Translations under genes and position numbers: made by a program
In this document: positions 55,745-64,000 of the stretch, piece by piece
Position numbering within the stretch: the stretch's first letter is position 1
How the letters are laid out: each line of letters opens with the position of its first letter
The notes under the pieces: model-generated
What the model saw: the letters and a program-made list of their open reading frames with translations, nothing else
The model's database searches: none
What the model was told of the DNA's origin: nothing
From: Paracoccus wurundjeri
Lineage (GTDB): Bacteria; Pseudomonadota; Alphaproteobacteria; Rhodobacterales; Rhodobacteraceae
Assembly: GCF_030678915.1 (NCBI RefSeq)
Contig: NZ_JAUUTZ010000006.1
Span: forward strand, 62,001-126,000
Length of the DNA stretch: 64,000 nucleotides
Reading direction: 5' to 3'

Positions 55745-55783
55745 CCCGCCATTGGTGCCGGCGGGACTTCCCCCGAAACGGGG
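55745..55783. terminator. Two hairpins between convergent LysR and M81 genes
   Basis: CCCGCC/GGCGGG (55745-55750, 55760-55765) and CCCCG-AAA-CGGGG (55771-55783). GC-rich and without T runs, so only weak or Rho-assisted termination is expected. Confidence 0.35.
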
Positions 55784-55861
55784 TCAGCCGCACATATGCT
55801 CGGTCTCGCTGCGATGCGCTGCCGAACAAGGTCTGGTGCACCCACCGGATCCCGGCGGCGA

Positions 55862-57355
55862 TTATCGGGCCAGATGACGGTCTCGTTCACCAAAAGCGTC
55901 GCCAAGCGGAGAAAGACGAAGACCCTTCCGCAGGCGTTTCCAGGGAAGTGATGCCGGATCGACCGCCATAGGCCCCGGCGCCGCCGCCACGAGGATCGCC
56001 GATGCGATCGGCGCAAAATCGGCGCGGAAATGAACCGAGCTCTTCACAACAATTACCCGCGCTTGCTCGGGGATCAGGCCGAGATGGCGGAACATTTCCC
56101 GTTCGGCCATTTGCGCCTTGAGGGAAATGACGCAGATCCGCACATCGCCGATCCGCAGCGCCGCACAGGGCCCGAGATTCATAGGCCCGACCCCATAGTA
56201 AGGCCCTTTGGCAAGGAATTTTCCGTCCGAGACCGCCTCGACGATGAATTCCGCTTCGACAGGTGCGTCGCCTCCCGATTGGCCACCTAAAGAAAGCCGG
56301 ATCGTGGCGCCGACCCCTGCGGCATGAGCGGCAAGGGCGGCCTCCGGATCATAGATGCCGCCGATGAGCGCATTCCGTGCCTCAGCCCTGATGAGAGCAT
56401 GAAGCATTCCCGTCGTATTGGCATCACCGCCTGCCCCGGGATTGTCCTGGGTATCGGCAATGATGACCGGCATGTCGCCTGCGAGTAGCCGCGCCTTCGC
56501 AACAGCTTCATCCGGTGTGAGAACTTCCCCGACAAAAGCGGGTTCCGCAGCCATGACACGATCCATCAGTGCCTGCGCCGCCTCGCCCGCACCCGTGCCA
56601 TAGGCGGTAACGCTCATTCCGCAATCGGGGAAGTCCGCAGCGGGAAAGCCCATGTTGAAGCTGACCGAAAGAAGGCCCTCGGCCAGTCGCGCGACCTCTG
56701 CGTAAAGACCTTTCGCAGGATTTTCGTCGGTGCTTTGCCAGGAAATCGCCGTGAGAAAGGGTGCCTGAAGATAAGCCTTTTCGTTTTTTTCCCCATTCAT
56801 CAGCCGGCCGAGGATTTCACCACAGCGCTTTCCCGTCGTGAACATGTCCACATGCGGATAGGTGCGGTAACTGTCCAGTACATCCGCCATTTCCACCATC
56901 AATGGCGTGACATTGGCGTGCAGGTCCAGGCTGACCACGATTGGCACCTCGCCCACGCAAGCGCGGAGACGCTTGAGCAATTCGCCTTCACCATCATCCA
57001 GATGTTCACAGACCATTGCGCCATGAAGATCAAGATAGATCCCGTCGAGAGGAAGCGCCGATGCGATCCGTTCGATCATTTCGCCGGACACGGTCTCGAA
57101 CGCTTCTTCTGTAGTATGCGCAGAGGGGCTGGCAGCACACCAGATCGTCGGCACGATATCCCATCCTTGTGCGCGGGCGTGATCTATGGCGCCCATGATG
57201 CCCTGATTGCTTTTGCCGGAACGGCTAAAGATTTCTTTCCCCCGGGCGATCGGGCCAGAGCCTCCGCCGCGCTCGAAATCTGCAAGAGCAGCCTTGGTTG
57301 GCGCGAATGTGTTCGTCTCGTGGAGGAATCCTCCCACAGCGATACGTTTGCTCAT
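55862..57355 (-). CDS. M81 family metallopeptidase-like protein (MlrC/microcystinase C type)
   Basis: A 497-residue protein of the MlrC family. N-terminal DUF1485 part: GGFLHETNTFAP, YLDLHGAMVCEH, LDLHANVTPLMVE, with His/Asp residues placed for metal binding. C-terminal MlrC part: VIIADTQDNPGAGGDANTT. MlrC cleaves linearised microcystin in sphingomonads, but most homologues lie with sugar- or amide-catabolic genes and have unknown substrates. GAGGGG precedes the ATG. It ends the TTT-transporter cluster, about 200 bp after the RraA gene. Confidence 0.88.
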   Translation of the reverse strand: MSKRIAVGGFLHETNTFAPTKAALADFERGGGSGPIARGKEIFSRSGKSNQGIMGAIDHARAQGWDIVPTIWCAASPSAHTTEEAFETVSGEMIERIASALPLDGIYLDLHGAMVCEHLDDGEGELLKRLRACVGEVPIVVSLDLHANVTPLMVEMADVLDSYRTYPHVDMFTTGKRCGEILGRLMNGEKNEKAYLQAPFLTAISWQSTDENPAKGLYAEVARLAEGLLSVSFNMGFPAADFPDCGMSVTAYGTGAGEAAQALMDRVMAAEPAFVGEVLTPDEAVAKARLLAGDMPVIIADTQDNPGAGGDANTTGMLHALIRAEARNALIGGIYDPEAALAAHAAGVGATIRLSLGGQSGGDAPVEAEFIVEAVSDGKFLAKGPYYGVGPMNLGPCAALRIGDVRICVISLKAQMAEREMFRHLGLIPEQARVIVVKSSVHFRADFAPIASAILVAAAPGPMAVDPASLPWKRLRKGLRLSPLGDAFGERDRHLAR

Positions 57356-57552
57356 CGCGGTTTTCCCCTCTGTCGTCCGCAAGTTTACCAGATCCAGGTG
57401 ATGGTCAGGTGCATGTTATGCGGCCAGATCTTCGAAAGCCACGGGGGATTTCCAGAAAGACGCGATCCTGTCCGCGGTATTCCTTTATTCGCCCATCGAG
57501 TGGGGCCATCCTGTGACCGAGGAAGGCAGCCCGGCAAGGAGCCACCAGGGCT

Positions 57553-58278
57553 TCACCGACCGGTCCGGGCGCGCCAATCCTGATATTTCTTAAGGTTCTC
57601 GTCCTTGGTGGCAGGATAGAGCCCGATGATCGGAGAGCCGGCCAACACCTCTTCCAGAACGAAATCCTCGAAGCTTTCCATTCCGGTGCATTCCTCGGCG
57701 ATCTCGTCGGCCAGATGGGCGGGGATCACCATCACCCCATCCTTGTCACCCACCATCACGTCGCCCGGAAAAACCGGCGCATCGCCGCAGGAGATGGGAA
57801 CATCGATATCCAGCGCTTCGTGGTGTGTCAGATTGGTCGGGGCTGAAGATTTGGCGAAATAGGCGGGCATATCCAGCTTGCCGATACCTTCCGCGTCACG
57901 CATGCCCGCATCCGTCACCACGCCCGCCGCGCCGCGAAGCGCCAGCCGGGTGATCAGGATCGATCCCGCCGTCGCGGCACGGGCATCCTTTCGGCCATCC
58001 ATGACCAGCACATGTCCCGCCGGGCAGGTCTCGATGGCGACGCGCTGCGGATGGTCGGCATTGCGGAAGACGGTGATCGGGTTCCGATCCTCGCGCGCGG
58101 GGATATAGCGCAGGGTAAAGGCAGGCCCGACCATGTTCTCATCCTTGGGTGCGACCGGCACGACGCCCTGGATGAACTGGTTGCGCAACCCGCGCTTGAA
58201 CAACGCCGTCGCGATCGAGGCGGTCGAGATCTTCTTCAGCTTCGCGCGGGTTTCTTCGGAAAGGATATGATTGCTCAT
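57553..58278 (-). CDS. RraA family protein (aldolase/decarboxylase-type)
   Basis: A 241-residue RraA/HMG-aldolase fold protein. STASIATALFKRGLRNQF, AGHVLVMDGRKDARAATAGS and GVVTDAGMRDAEGI contain the conserved Gly-loop, Arg and Asp that bind metal and pyruvyl group in 4-hydroxy-4-methyl-2-oxoglutarate aldolases. A retro-aldol or decarboxylation step on a sugar-acid intermediate is more likely here than RNase E control. The 197 bp to the M81 gene carries no recognisable gene. GAGG six bases before the ATG. Confidence 0.87.
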   Translation of the reverse strand: MSNHILSEETRAKLKKISTASIATALFKRGLRNQFIQGVVPVAPKDENMVGPAFTLRYIPAREDRNPITVFRNADHPQRVAIETCPAGHVLVMDGRKDARAATAGSILITRLALRGAAGVVTDAGMRDAEGIGKLDMPAYFAKSSAPTNLTHHEALDIDVPISCGDAPVFPGDVMVGDKDGVMVIPAHLADEIAEECTGMESFEDFVLEEVLAGSPIIGLYPATKDENLKKYQDWRARTGR

Positions 58279-58285
58279 CGGGGCC

Positions 58286-59188
58286 TCACTTGAGAACATG
58301 GGTTTTCAGAAAGACGTCAAGCCGTTTCTGCTGCGATGGGGTCAACGGCCAGGCCGAAGGCGGGCGGGTCGGGCCGCAATCCAGTCCCATTCCCAACAGT
58401 GCGGCCTTGACGCCGGTGACGTTGGTGCCGTTCATTTCCTCGGCACGGATTTCCTCGAAGACGCGCATTTTCGCGATAAGAGCATTGGCCCCGGCATAAT
58501 CGCCCCTTTCCAACGCCGCGTGAATCGCCATGGACATTTCGGGCCAGACATTGATCAACCCTGATGTGAAACCGCGCGCACCGACAGCATAAAACGCAGG
58601 TGCCCAGATTTCGGCCAGCCCGCCCACCCAGGTGATCGAAGGATCGGAAGCGGCGATTGCCTCGGACAGTTTCAGCGGATTCGGAGTCGCCCATTTGACG
58701 CCGCGAACCTCGGGCAGCGAAACCAGTTCCACGATCGCCTTCGTGCCAATGGCGTCGTTGCGCAGATAGACCATCATCGGCAGCCCGCCTGACGCGTCGG
58801 CTACGGCCTTGAGATAATCAACGATCCCGCGAGGGGCTACGAAAGGATCTGGGGGCTGATGGATCATCAGGGCCGCCGCCCCGGCATCCGCCGAGGCGCG
58901 GGCCAGGCGCTGCGCATCGCGGATCCCCCGCCCGACGCCTGACAACAGCGGTGCGCGTCCTCCAACCAGCCCGGCCACCTCCTGCACCATCGTAACGGCT
59001 TCGTCGGTGGTAAGGGCGTAGAACTCACCGGTATTTCCGTTCACGACAGGCATATGCACGCCCGCGCCAAGCGCCCGATCAAGAATGGGGGCAAGACGCG
59101 CCGGGGCAATGTCCCCGTCCTTGTCATAGGGCGTCACGAGAATACCCGAGATGCCGCCCAGTGCCTTTCCAAGAATGTCTTCTTTCAT
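58286..59188 (-). CDS. Dihydrodipicolinate synthase (DapA) family lyase
   Basis: A 300-residue TIM-barrel, class I aldolase family. Schiff-base K165 in GVKWATPN, tyrosine Y141 in MMVYLRND, pyruvate-binding NGNTGEFYALT (50-60). VYLRND instead of the DapA YN-type loop points to sugar-acid branches such as 2-keto-3-deoxy-L-arabonate or 5-keto-4-deoxyglucarate dehydratase. It would act after the IlvD-family dehydratase. 7 bp before the RraA gene. Confidence 0.88.
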   Translation of the reverse strand: MKEDILGKALGGISGILVTPYDKDGDIAPARLAPILDRALGAGVHMPVVNGNTGEFYALTTDEAVTMVQEVAGLVGGRAPLLSGVGRGIRDAQRLARASADAGAAALMIHQPPDPFVAPRGIVDYLKAVADASGGLPMMVYLRNDAIGTKAIVELVSLPEVRGVKWATPNPLKLSEAIAASDPSITWVGGLAEIWAPAFYAVGARGFTSGLINVWPEMSMAIHAALERGDYAGANALIAKMRVFEEIRAEEMNGTNVTGVKAALLGMGLDCGPTRPPSAWPLTPSQQKRLDVFLKTHVLK

Positions 59189-59197
59189 CGCATCGCC

Positions 59198-60940
<1,743 letters not shown>

Positions 60941-60990
60941 CTTGTCTCCGTTGGATCGGCCAGCCACCATGGCGGCGTGCTGGTCGGGAA

Positions 60991-62499
60991 TCAACTGCTT
61001 GTCCGGGCAGGCCGCTTTCGCATTCCCGACCAGATCTGCCAGATGATCGAAAGAGCGGCCAGCGCGAGGAAGGCACCGGAAATCGGGTTGGTCAGGAAGC
61101 CGGTATAATCACCCTGCGACAATTGAAGCCCGCGCCGGAAATTCGTTTCAGCCATCGGCCCAAGGATGAAGCCGATGATGAAGGGTGCGGTGGGGATGCC
61201 CGCCTTGACGAAGGCATAGCCCAGAATGCCGAAGCCCAGCACCGTCCAGATATCGAAGATGCGGCTGGCAAGGCCGAACGCACCTACGGCACACAGGACA
61301 AGGATCATCGGCAGCAGGATATGACGCGGAATGGCCAGCAGCTTTACGAAGATGCGCAACCCGTAGAACTCGACAATCAGCATCACGATTGCCGAAACCG
61401 TCAGTGCGGCGAAGATCGTATAAACCAGATCGGCCTGCGTCACGAACAGCATCGGACCGGGCTGGATACCATGCATCATCAACCCGCCCAGCAGGATCGC
61501 CGTCACGGCATCGCCGGGAATACCCAGCGTCAGCAGCGGGATCATCGCACCGCCGATCCCCGCATTGTTGGCGGCTTCGGGGGCCACGACCCCTTCAAGC
61601 GTGCCCTTGCCGAATTCCTCGGGCGTTCTGGAACGCGAGCGGGCGGCGATATAGGCAAGGATGTTCGAGGTACCCGCACCGATCCCTGGAAGGATACCGA
61701 TGACAATACCGATGGCCGCGGAACGGAAGCCATTGGGCAATTGTTCGAAGAACTCCTTCATGCTGAAGCCGAAACCCTTCACGCCCTTCATGACAGGGGC
61801 CATGATCCTTATGTTGCTTCCTGCACGGCCGGCTTCAGCCACCTTGATCACCTCGGCGATGGCGAACATTCCGACCAGTACCGCGAGGATCGAGAACCCC
61901 GAATTCAACTCGACCATGCCGAAGGTAAAACGGCGGGTCGCATCGACCGGCGCGATTCCCACGGTCGAAACCGCAAAGCCCACCAGCCCCGAAAAGATCC
62001 CCATCGTCATCGAACCGGAAGAAAGCGTCGCGATCAATGTCAGCGAGAAGATTGCAATCGCGAAATATTCATGTGGCCCGAACGACAGCGCCACCCGCGC
62101 AAGCGCCGGCGCGACGAAGACAAGCGCAATGATCGACAGGATCGTTCCGATGAAGGAAAAGACGATCCCTGCCCCCAAAGCCTTCACCCCTTCGCCCTTT
62201 TCCATCATCGGGCCACCATCGAAAGTGGTGGCGATGGAGGACGGGGTGCCGGGAATCTTGAGAAGAATTGCCGCGATGAGCCCGCCCGAGGTCGCGCCCA
62301 CGAAAAGCGCGACCAGCAGTGACATGCCTGCAGCGGGTGACATGCCGTAGGTCATGGGCAAACACAGCGCGATGGCCATGACGGCAGTCAGGCCCGGGAT
62401 GGATCCGAAGATGATGCCCACGACGACGCCCAGAAATATCAGCAGCAGCATCTGAGGCTGAATTGCGGCGAAAAGGCCGGCGGCGAAAAGATCGACCAT
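60991..62499 (-). CDS. tctA: Tripartite tricarboxylate transporter, large membrane subunit TctA
   Basis: A 502-residue inner-membrane protein with about 12 segments. GIIFGSIPGLTAVMAIALCL and IPGTPSSIATTFDGGPMMEKG form the duplicated signature, with GILPGIGAGTSN and GIPGDAVTAILLGG in the second half. It uses an ion gradient and the periplasmic TctC. Substrates in this family range from citrate to sugar acids; the gene neighbours favour the latter. Confidence 0.95.
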   Translation of the reverse strand: MVDLFAAGLFAAIQPQMLLLIFLGVVVGIIFGSIPGLTAVMAIALCLPMTYGMSPAAGMSLLVALFVGATSGGLIAAILLKIPGTPSSIATTFDGGPMMEKGEGVKALGAGIVFSFIGTILSIIALVFVAPALARVALSFGPHEYFAIAIFSLTLIATLSSGSMTMGIFSGLVGFAVSTVGIAPVDATRRFTFGMVELNSGFSILAVLVGMFAIAEVIKVAEAGRAGSNIRIMAPVMKGVKGFGFSMKEFFEQLPNGFRSAAIGIVIGILPGIGAGTSNILAYIAARSRSRTPEEFGKGTLEGVVAPEAANNAGIGGAMIPLLTLGIPGDAVTAILLGGLMMHGIQPGPMLFVTQADLVYTIFAALTVSAIVMLIVEFYGLRIFVKLLAIPRHILLPMILVLCAVGAFGLASRIFDIWTVLGFGILGYAFVKAGIPTAPFIIGFILGPMAETNFRRGLQLSQGDYTGFLTNPISGAFLALAALSIIWQIWSGMRKRPARTSS

Positions 62500-62511
62500 G
62501 GTCTACGCTCC

Positions 62512-63051
62512 TCAGGACAGGAATGGGGTCAGCGGTCCCGCCGGAAGCATCAGGCTGAAGCCATAGCGGAAAAGGAAGAAAATCGTGGCCGAGACCACCA
62601 CAGCCATCAGTGCCAGCCGCAACCACGGAATAGGCTTGCCCGACGGGCTGAGCAGCGCGATTTGCAGGAAGAGGTAGATTGAGGCGGCGAAGATGAACCC
62701 GATAGGCCGCATCAGCAACACGAAAAAACCGATCAGCAAAAGCGAAAGAACGACACTCAGATAATCCGGAGCCATTTCCCCGGCGGGTGCGTCCTCATCT
62801 TCGGCGGCGCCGCGGGCCTGTTCGATGATATCGCCCGACATTTCCTGCGGCATTGCCGCAATAGGCTGGCGCCAGCTTTGAAACAGATGAATCGCTCCCA
62901 GCAGGATCATTCCGATCGAAAGCATATGAGGAAAGAAGCTGGCATCCACCCCGCCGCTGCCCGGAATACGGGCTGCGAGTAGAAAATAGATAAGGCCCGT
63001 CAAGAGCATGGTCGCCCCGACCACAAGGCCCTTGGTTCTGGATTTCGCCAT
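62512..63051 (-). CDS. tctB: Tripartite tricarboxylate transporter, small membrane subunit TctB
   Basis: A 179-residue protein with four hydrophobic segments (about 8-27, 45-60, 97-135, 145-168) and an acidic loop near 70-92. DASFFPHMLSIGMILLG is the TctB pattern. 12 bp before tctA. Confidence 0.88.
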   Translation of the reverse strand: MAKSRTKGLVVGATMLLTGLIYFLLAARIPGSGGVDASFFPHMLSIGMILLGAIHLFQSWRQPIAAMPQEMSGDIIEQARGAAEDEDAPAGEMAPDYLSVVLSLLLIGFFVLLMRPIGFIFAASIYLFLQIALLSPSGKPIPWLRLALMAVVVSATIFFLFRYGFSLMLPAGPLTPFLS

Positions 63052-63121
63052 GATTGATCCGCTTTGTCAGACAGTTCGCAGATTATGCGTCCGAACGGGC
63101 CGGACACAGGCTCATCGGTTT

Positions 63122-64000
63122 TCAGCGAGAAGATTGCAACGCGTCGCGATACTGCATGTAATTGTCGCGAAGCGTGCTCAGCAATTCGATCGATTCCTCG
63201 TGCCCATAGGAAAGCACAGGCTGACGGAAGCCCTGTTCCAGATCGGCCGCATATTCCGGCATATCGGAAATCTCGGCCGCGATTTCCGCCATGCGCTCAA
63301 CGATCGCCTCATCGGTTCCTTTCGGGAAAGCAATGATATACGGATTGTTCATCACGAAATCGACACCCTGCTCGGCAAAGGTGGGGATGTCTCCCAGAAG
63401 CGGATTGCGTTCCGCATTGGGCTGGCCAAGCACCACCATCTGGCCGGATTCGTGATAATCCTGGACGGCCCCATAGGCGATACCGGCCACATGAACGCGG
63501 CCACCAAGCAGCGACGCAATCTTTTCGGCAGCCGAGCCGGTATCGACAAGGCGCATATCAGCGCCTGTTTCGTTCATGAACAGAAGACCTTGCAGATGCG
63601 AATAGCCCCCGAATTCGGTGCCATAGATCACCGCATCCGGATCATCGTTCGTGCGCTTCACCAGATCCTCGACTGAAGTGATCCCGGATTGCGCACTGGT
63701 TACGAAAACGGCACCTTGATCCACTGCGGGAATGCAGCAGATCTCGAAATCATCGATGCCGTAATCGGCCAGTCCCGAAACCTCGGTCACGATCAGATGG
63801 CCGGTATGGCCAAACAGGATCGTGGAGCCGTCAGGGGCAGCATCGCGCACGGCCGTGGTGGCAATCGTCGCACCACCACCAGGCATGTTGGTGATGACCA
63901 TGGATGTGCCTGTCACCTGCTCGAAATAGCGGGCAAAGGTGCGGGCGTTGAAATCGGTGTCGCCGCCGGGACTGGCGCCGATGATCACATTGACGGTCTG
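63122..64000 (-). CDS. tctC: Tripartite tricarboxylate transporter substrate-binding protein TctC (5' end cut by window)
   Basis: 293 codons of the C-terminal part are visible; the signal peptide and start lie beyond 64000. IIGASPGGDTDFNARTFARY is the ligand-loop region near the N-terminus; TNMPGGGATIATTAV, FGHTGHLIVTEVSGLADYGI and GEVPTF-like GDIPTFAEQG identify the family. It delivers the substrate to TctAB. 70 bp before tctB. Confidence 0.94.
   Translation of the reverse strand, partial: QTVNVIIGASPGGDTDFNARTFARYFEQVTGTSMVITNMPGGGATIATTAVRDAAPDGSTILFGHTGHLIVTEVSGLADYGIDDFEICCIPAVDQGAVFVTSAQSGITSVEDLVKRTNDDPDAVIYGTEFGGYSHLQGLLFMNETGADMRLVDTGSAAEKIASLLGGRVHVAGIAYGAVQDYHESGQMVVLGQPNAERNPLLGDIPTFAEQGVDFVMNNPYIIAFPKGTDEAIVERMAEIAAEISDMPEYAADLEQGFRQPVLSYGHEESIELLSTLRDNYMQYRDALQSSR

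Noticed and set aside
57356..57552. A 48-codon open stretch after the RraA stop on the minus strand
   Set aside because: No ribosome site and no similarity I recognise; treated as plain intergenic sequence.

Overview
The window reads as an ordinary, high-GC chromosomal stretch of an alphaproteobacterium, most likely Rhodobacteraceae/Paracoccaceae. This is inferred from gene content and protein style: FolE2 in place of a zinc FolE, a type II lumazine synthase behind an FMN riboswitch, an NDUFAF5-like methyltransferase beside ferrochelatase, Tat-type and lipoprotein L,D-transpeptidases, and TTT transporters. No genus is claimed. Genes are dense, and many adjacent pairs overlap by ATGA or TGATG, which suggests translational coupling. 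No CRISPR array, insertion sequence, prophage or replication origin was seen.

1-36 kb is mainly housekeeping. It runs: the 3'-truncated DUF1223 protein; aconitase (acnA) with a tandem repeat in its leader; an exported argininosuccinate-lyase-like enzyme; a coupled run hslO, CoA pyrophosphatase, CCA-adding enzyme, ABC exporter, TrmA-type RNA methyltransferase; two L,D-transpeptidases and two CAP-domain lipoproteins; hemH with a methyltransferase, facing comF, grxC, a nitrilase-family amidase and a MarR regulator; ubiG; proline iminopeptidase; the rimP-nusA-ylxR-infB operon behind a promoter and terminator/attenuator; the peptidyl-prolyl isomerase-argJ-mutT operon; secA; a type I secretion ATPase/adaptor pair with no recognisable substrate; and an AtoE-type short-chain fatty acid transporter.

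36-46 kb holds tRNA-Leu(CAA), metZ behind a structured leader, folE2, a three-gene valine-degradation operon (acyl-CoA dehydrogenase, 3-hydroxyisobutyryl-CoA hydrolase, mmsB), a small exported protein, an iron-type alcohol dehydrogenase, ribH2 with a clear FMN riboswitch, and dusA.

46.4-55.7 kb is the most unusual region: a catabolic cluster under a divergent LysR regulator. On the minus strand it runs: a stand-alone Rieske protein; a non-heme-iron oxygenase whose Rieske cluster-binding segment is missing; a GST-like protein; a flavin/plant-type ferredoxin reductase; then a complete BMP-family (purine-nucleoside-type) ABC importer; then a degenerate acylphosphatase-fold protein. The oxygenase/GST/reductase trio resembles the NdmC-NdmE-NdmD methylxanthine N7-demethylase of Pseudomonas putida, but here the Rieske domain is a separate gene. 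Import and oxidative N- or O-demethylation of a purine-like or aromatic compound is the best inference.

55.8-64 kb is a second catabolic cluster, all on the minus strand: a tripartite tricarboxylate (TTT) transporter (TctC, cut by the window edge; TctB; TctA), an IlvD/Edd-family sugar-acid dehydratase, a DapA-family lyase, an RraA-family protein and an M81 (MlrC) metallopeptidase-like protein. It probably takes up and degrades an aldonate or aldarate.
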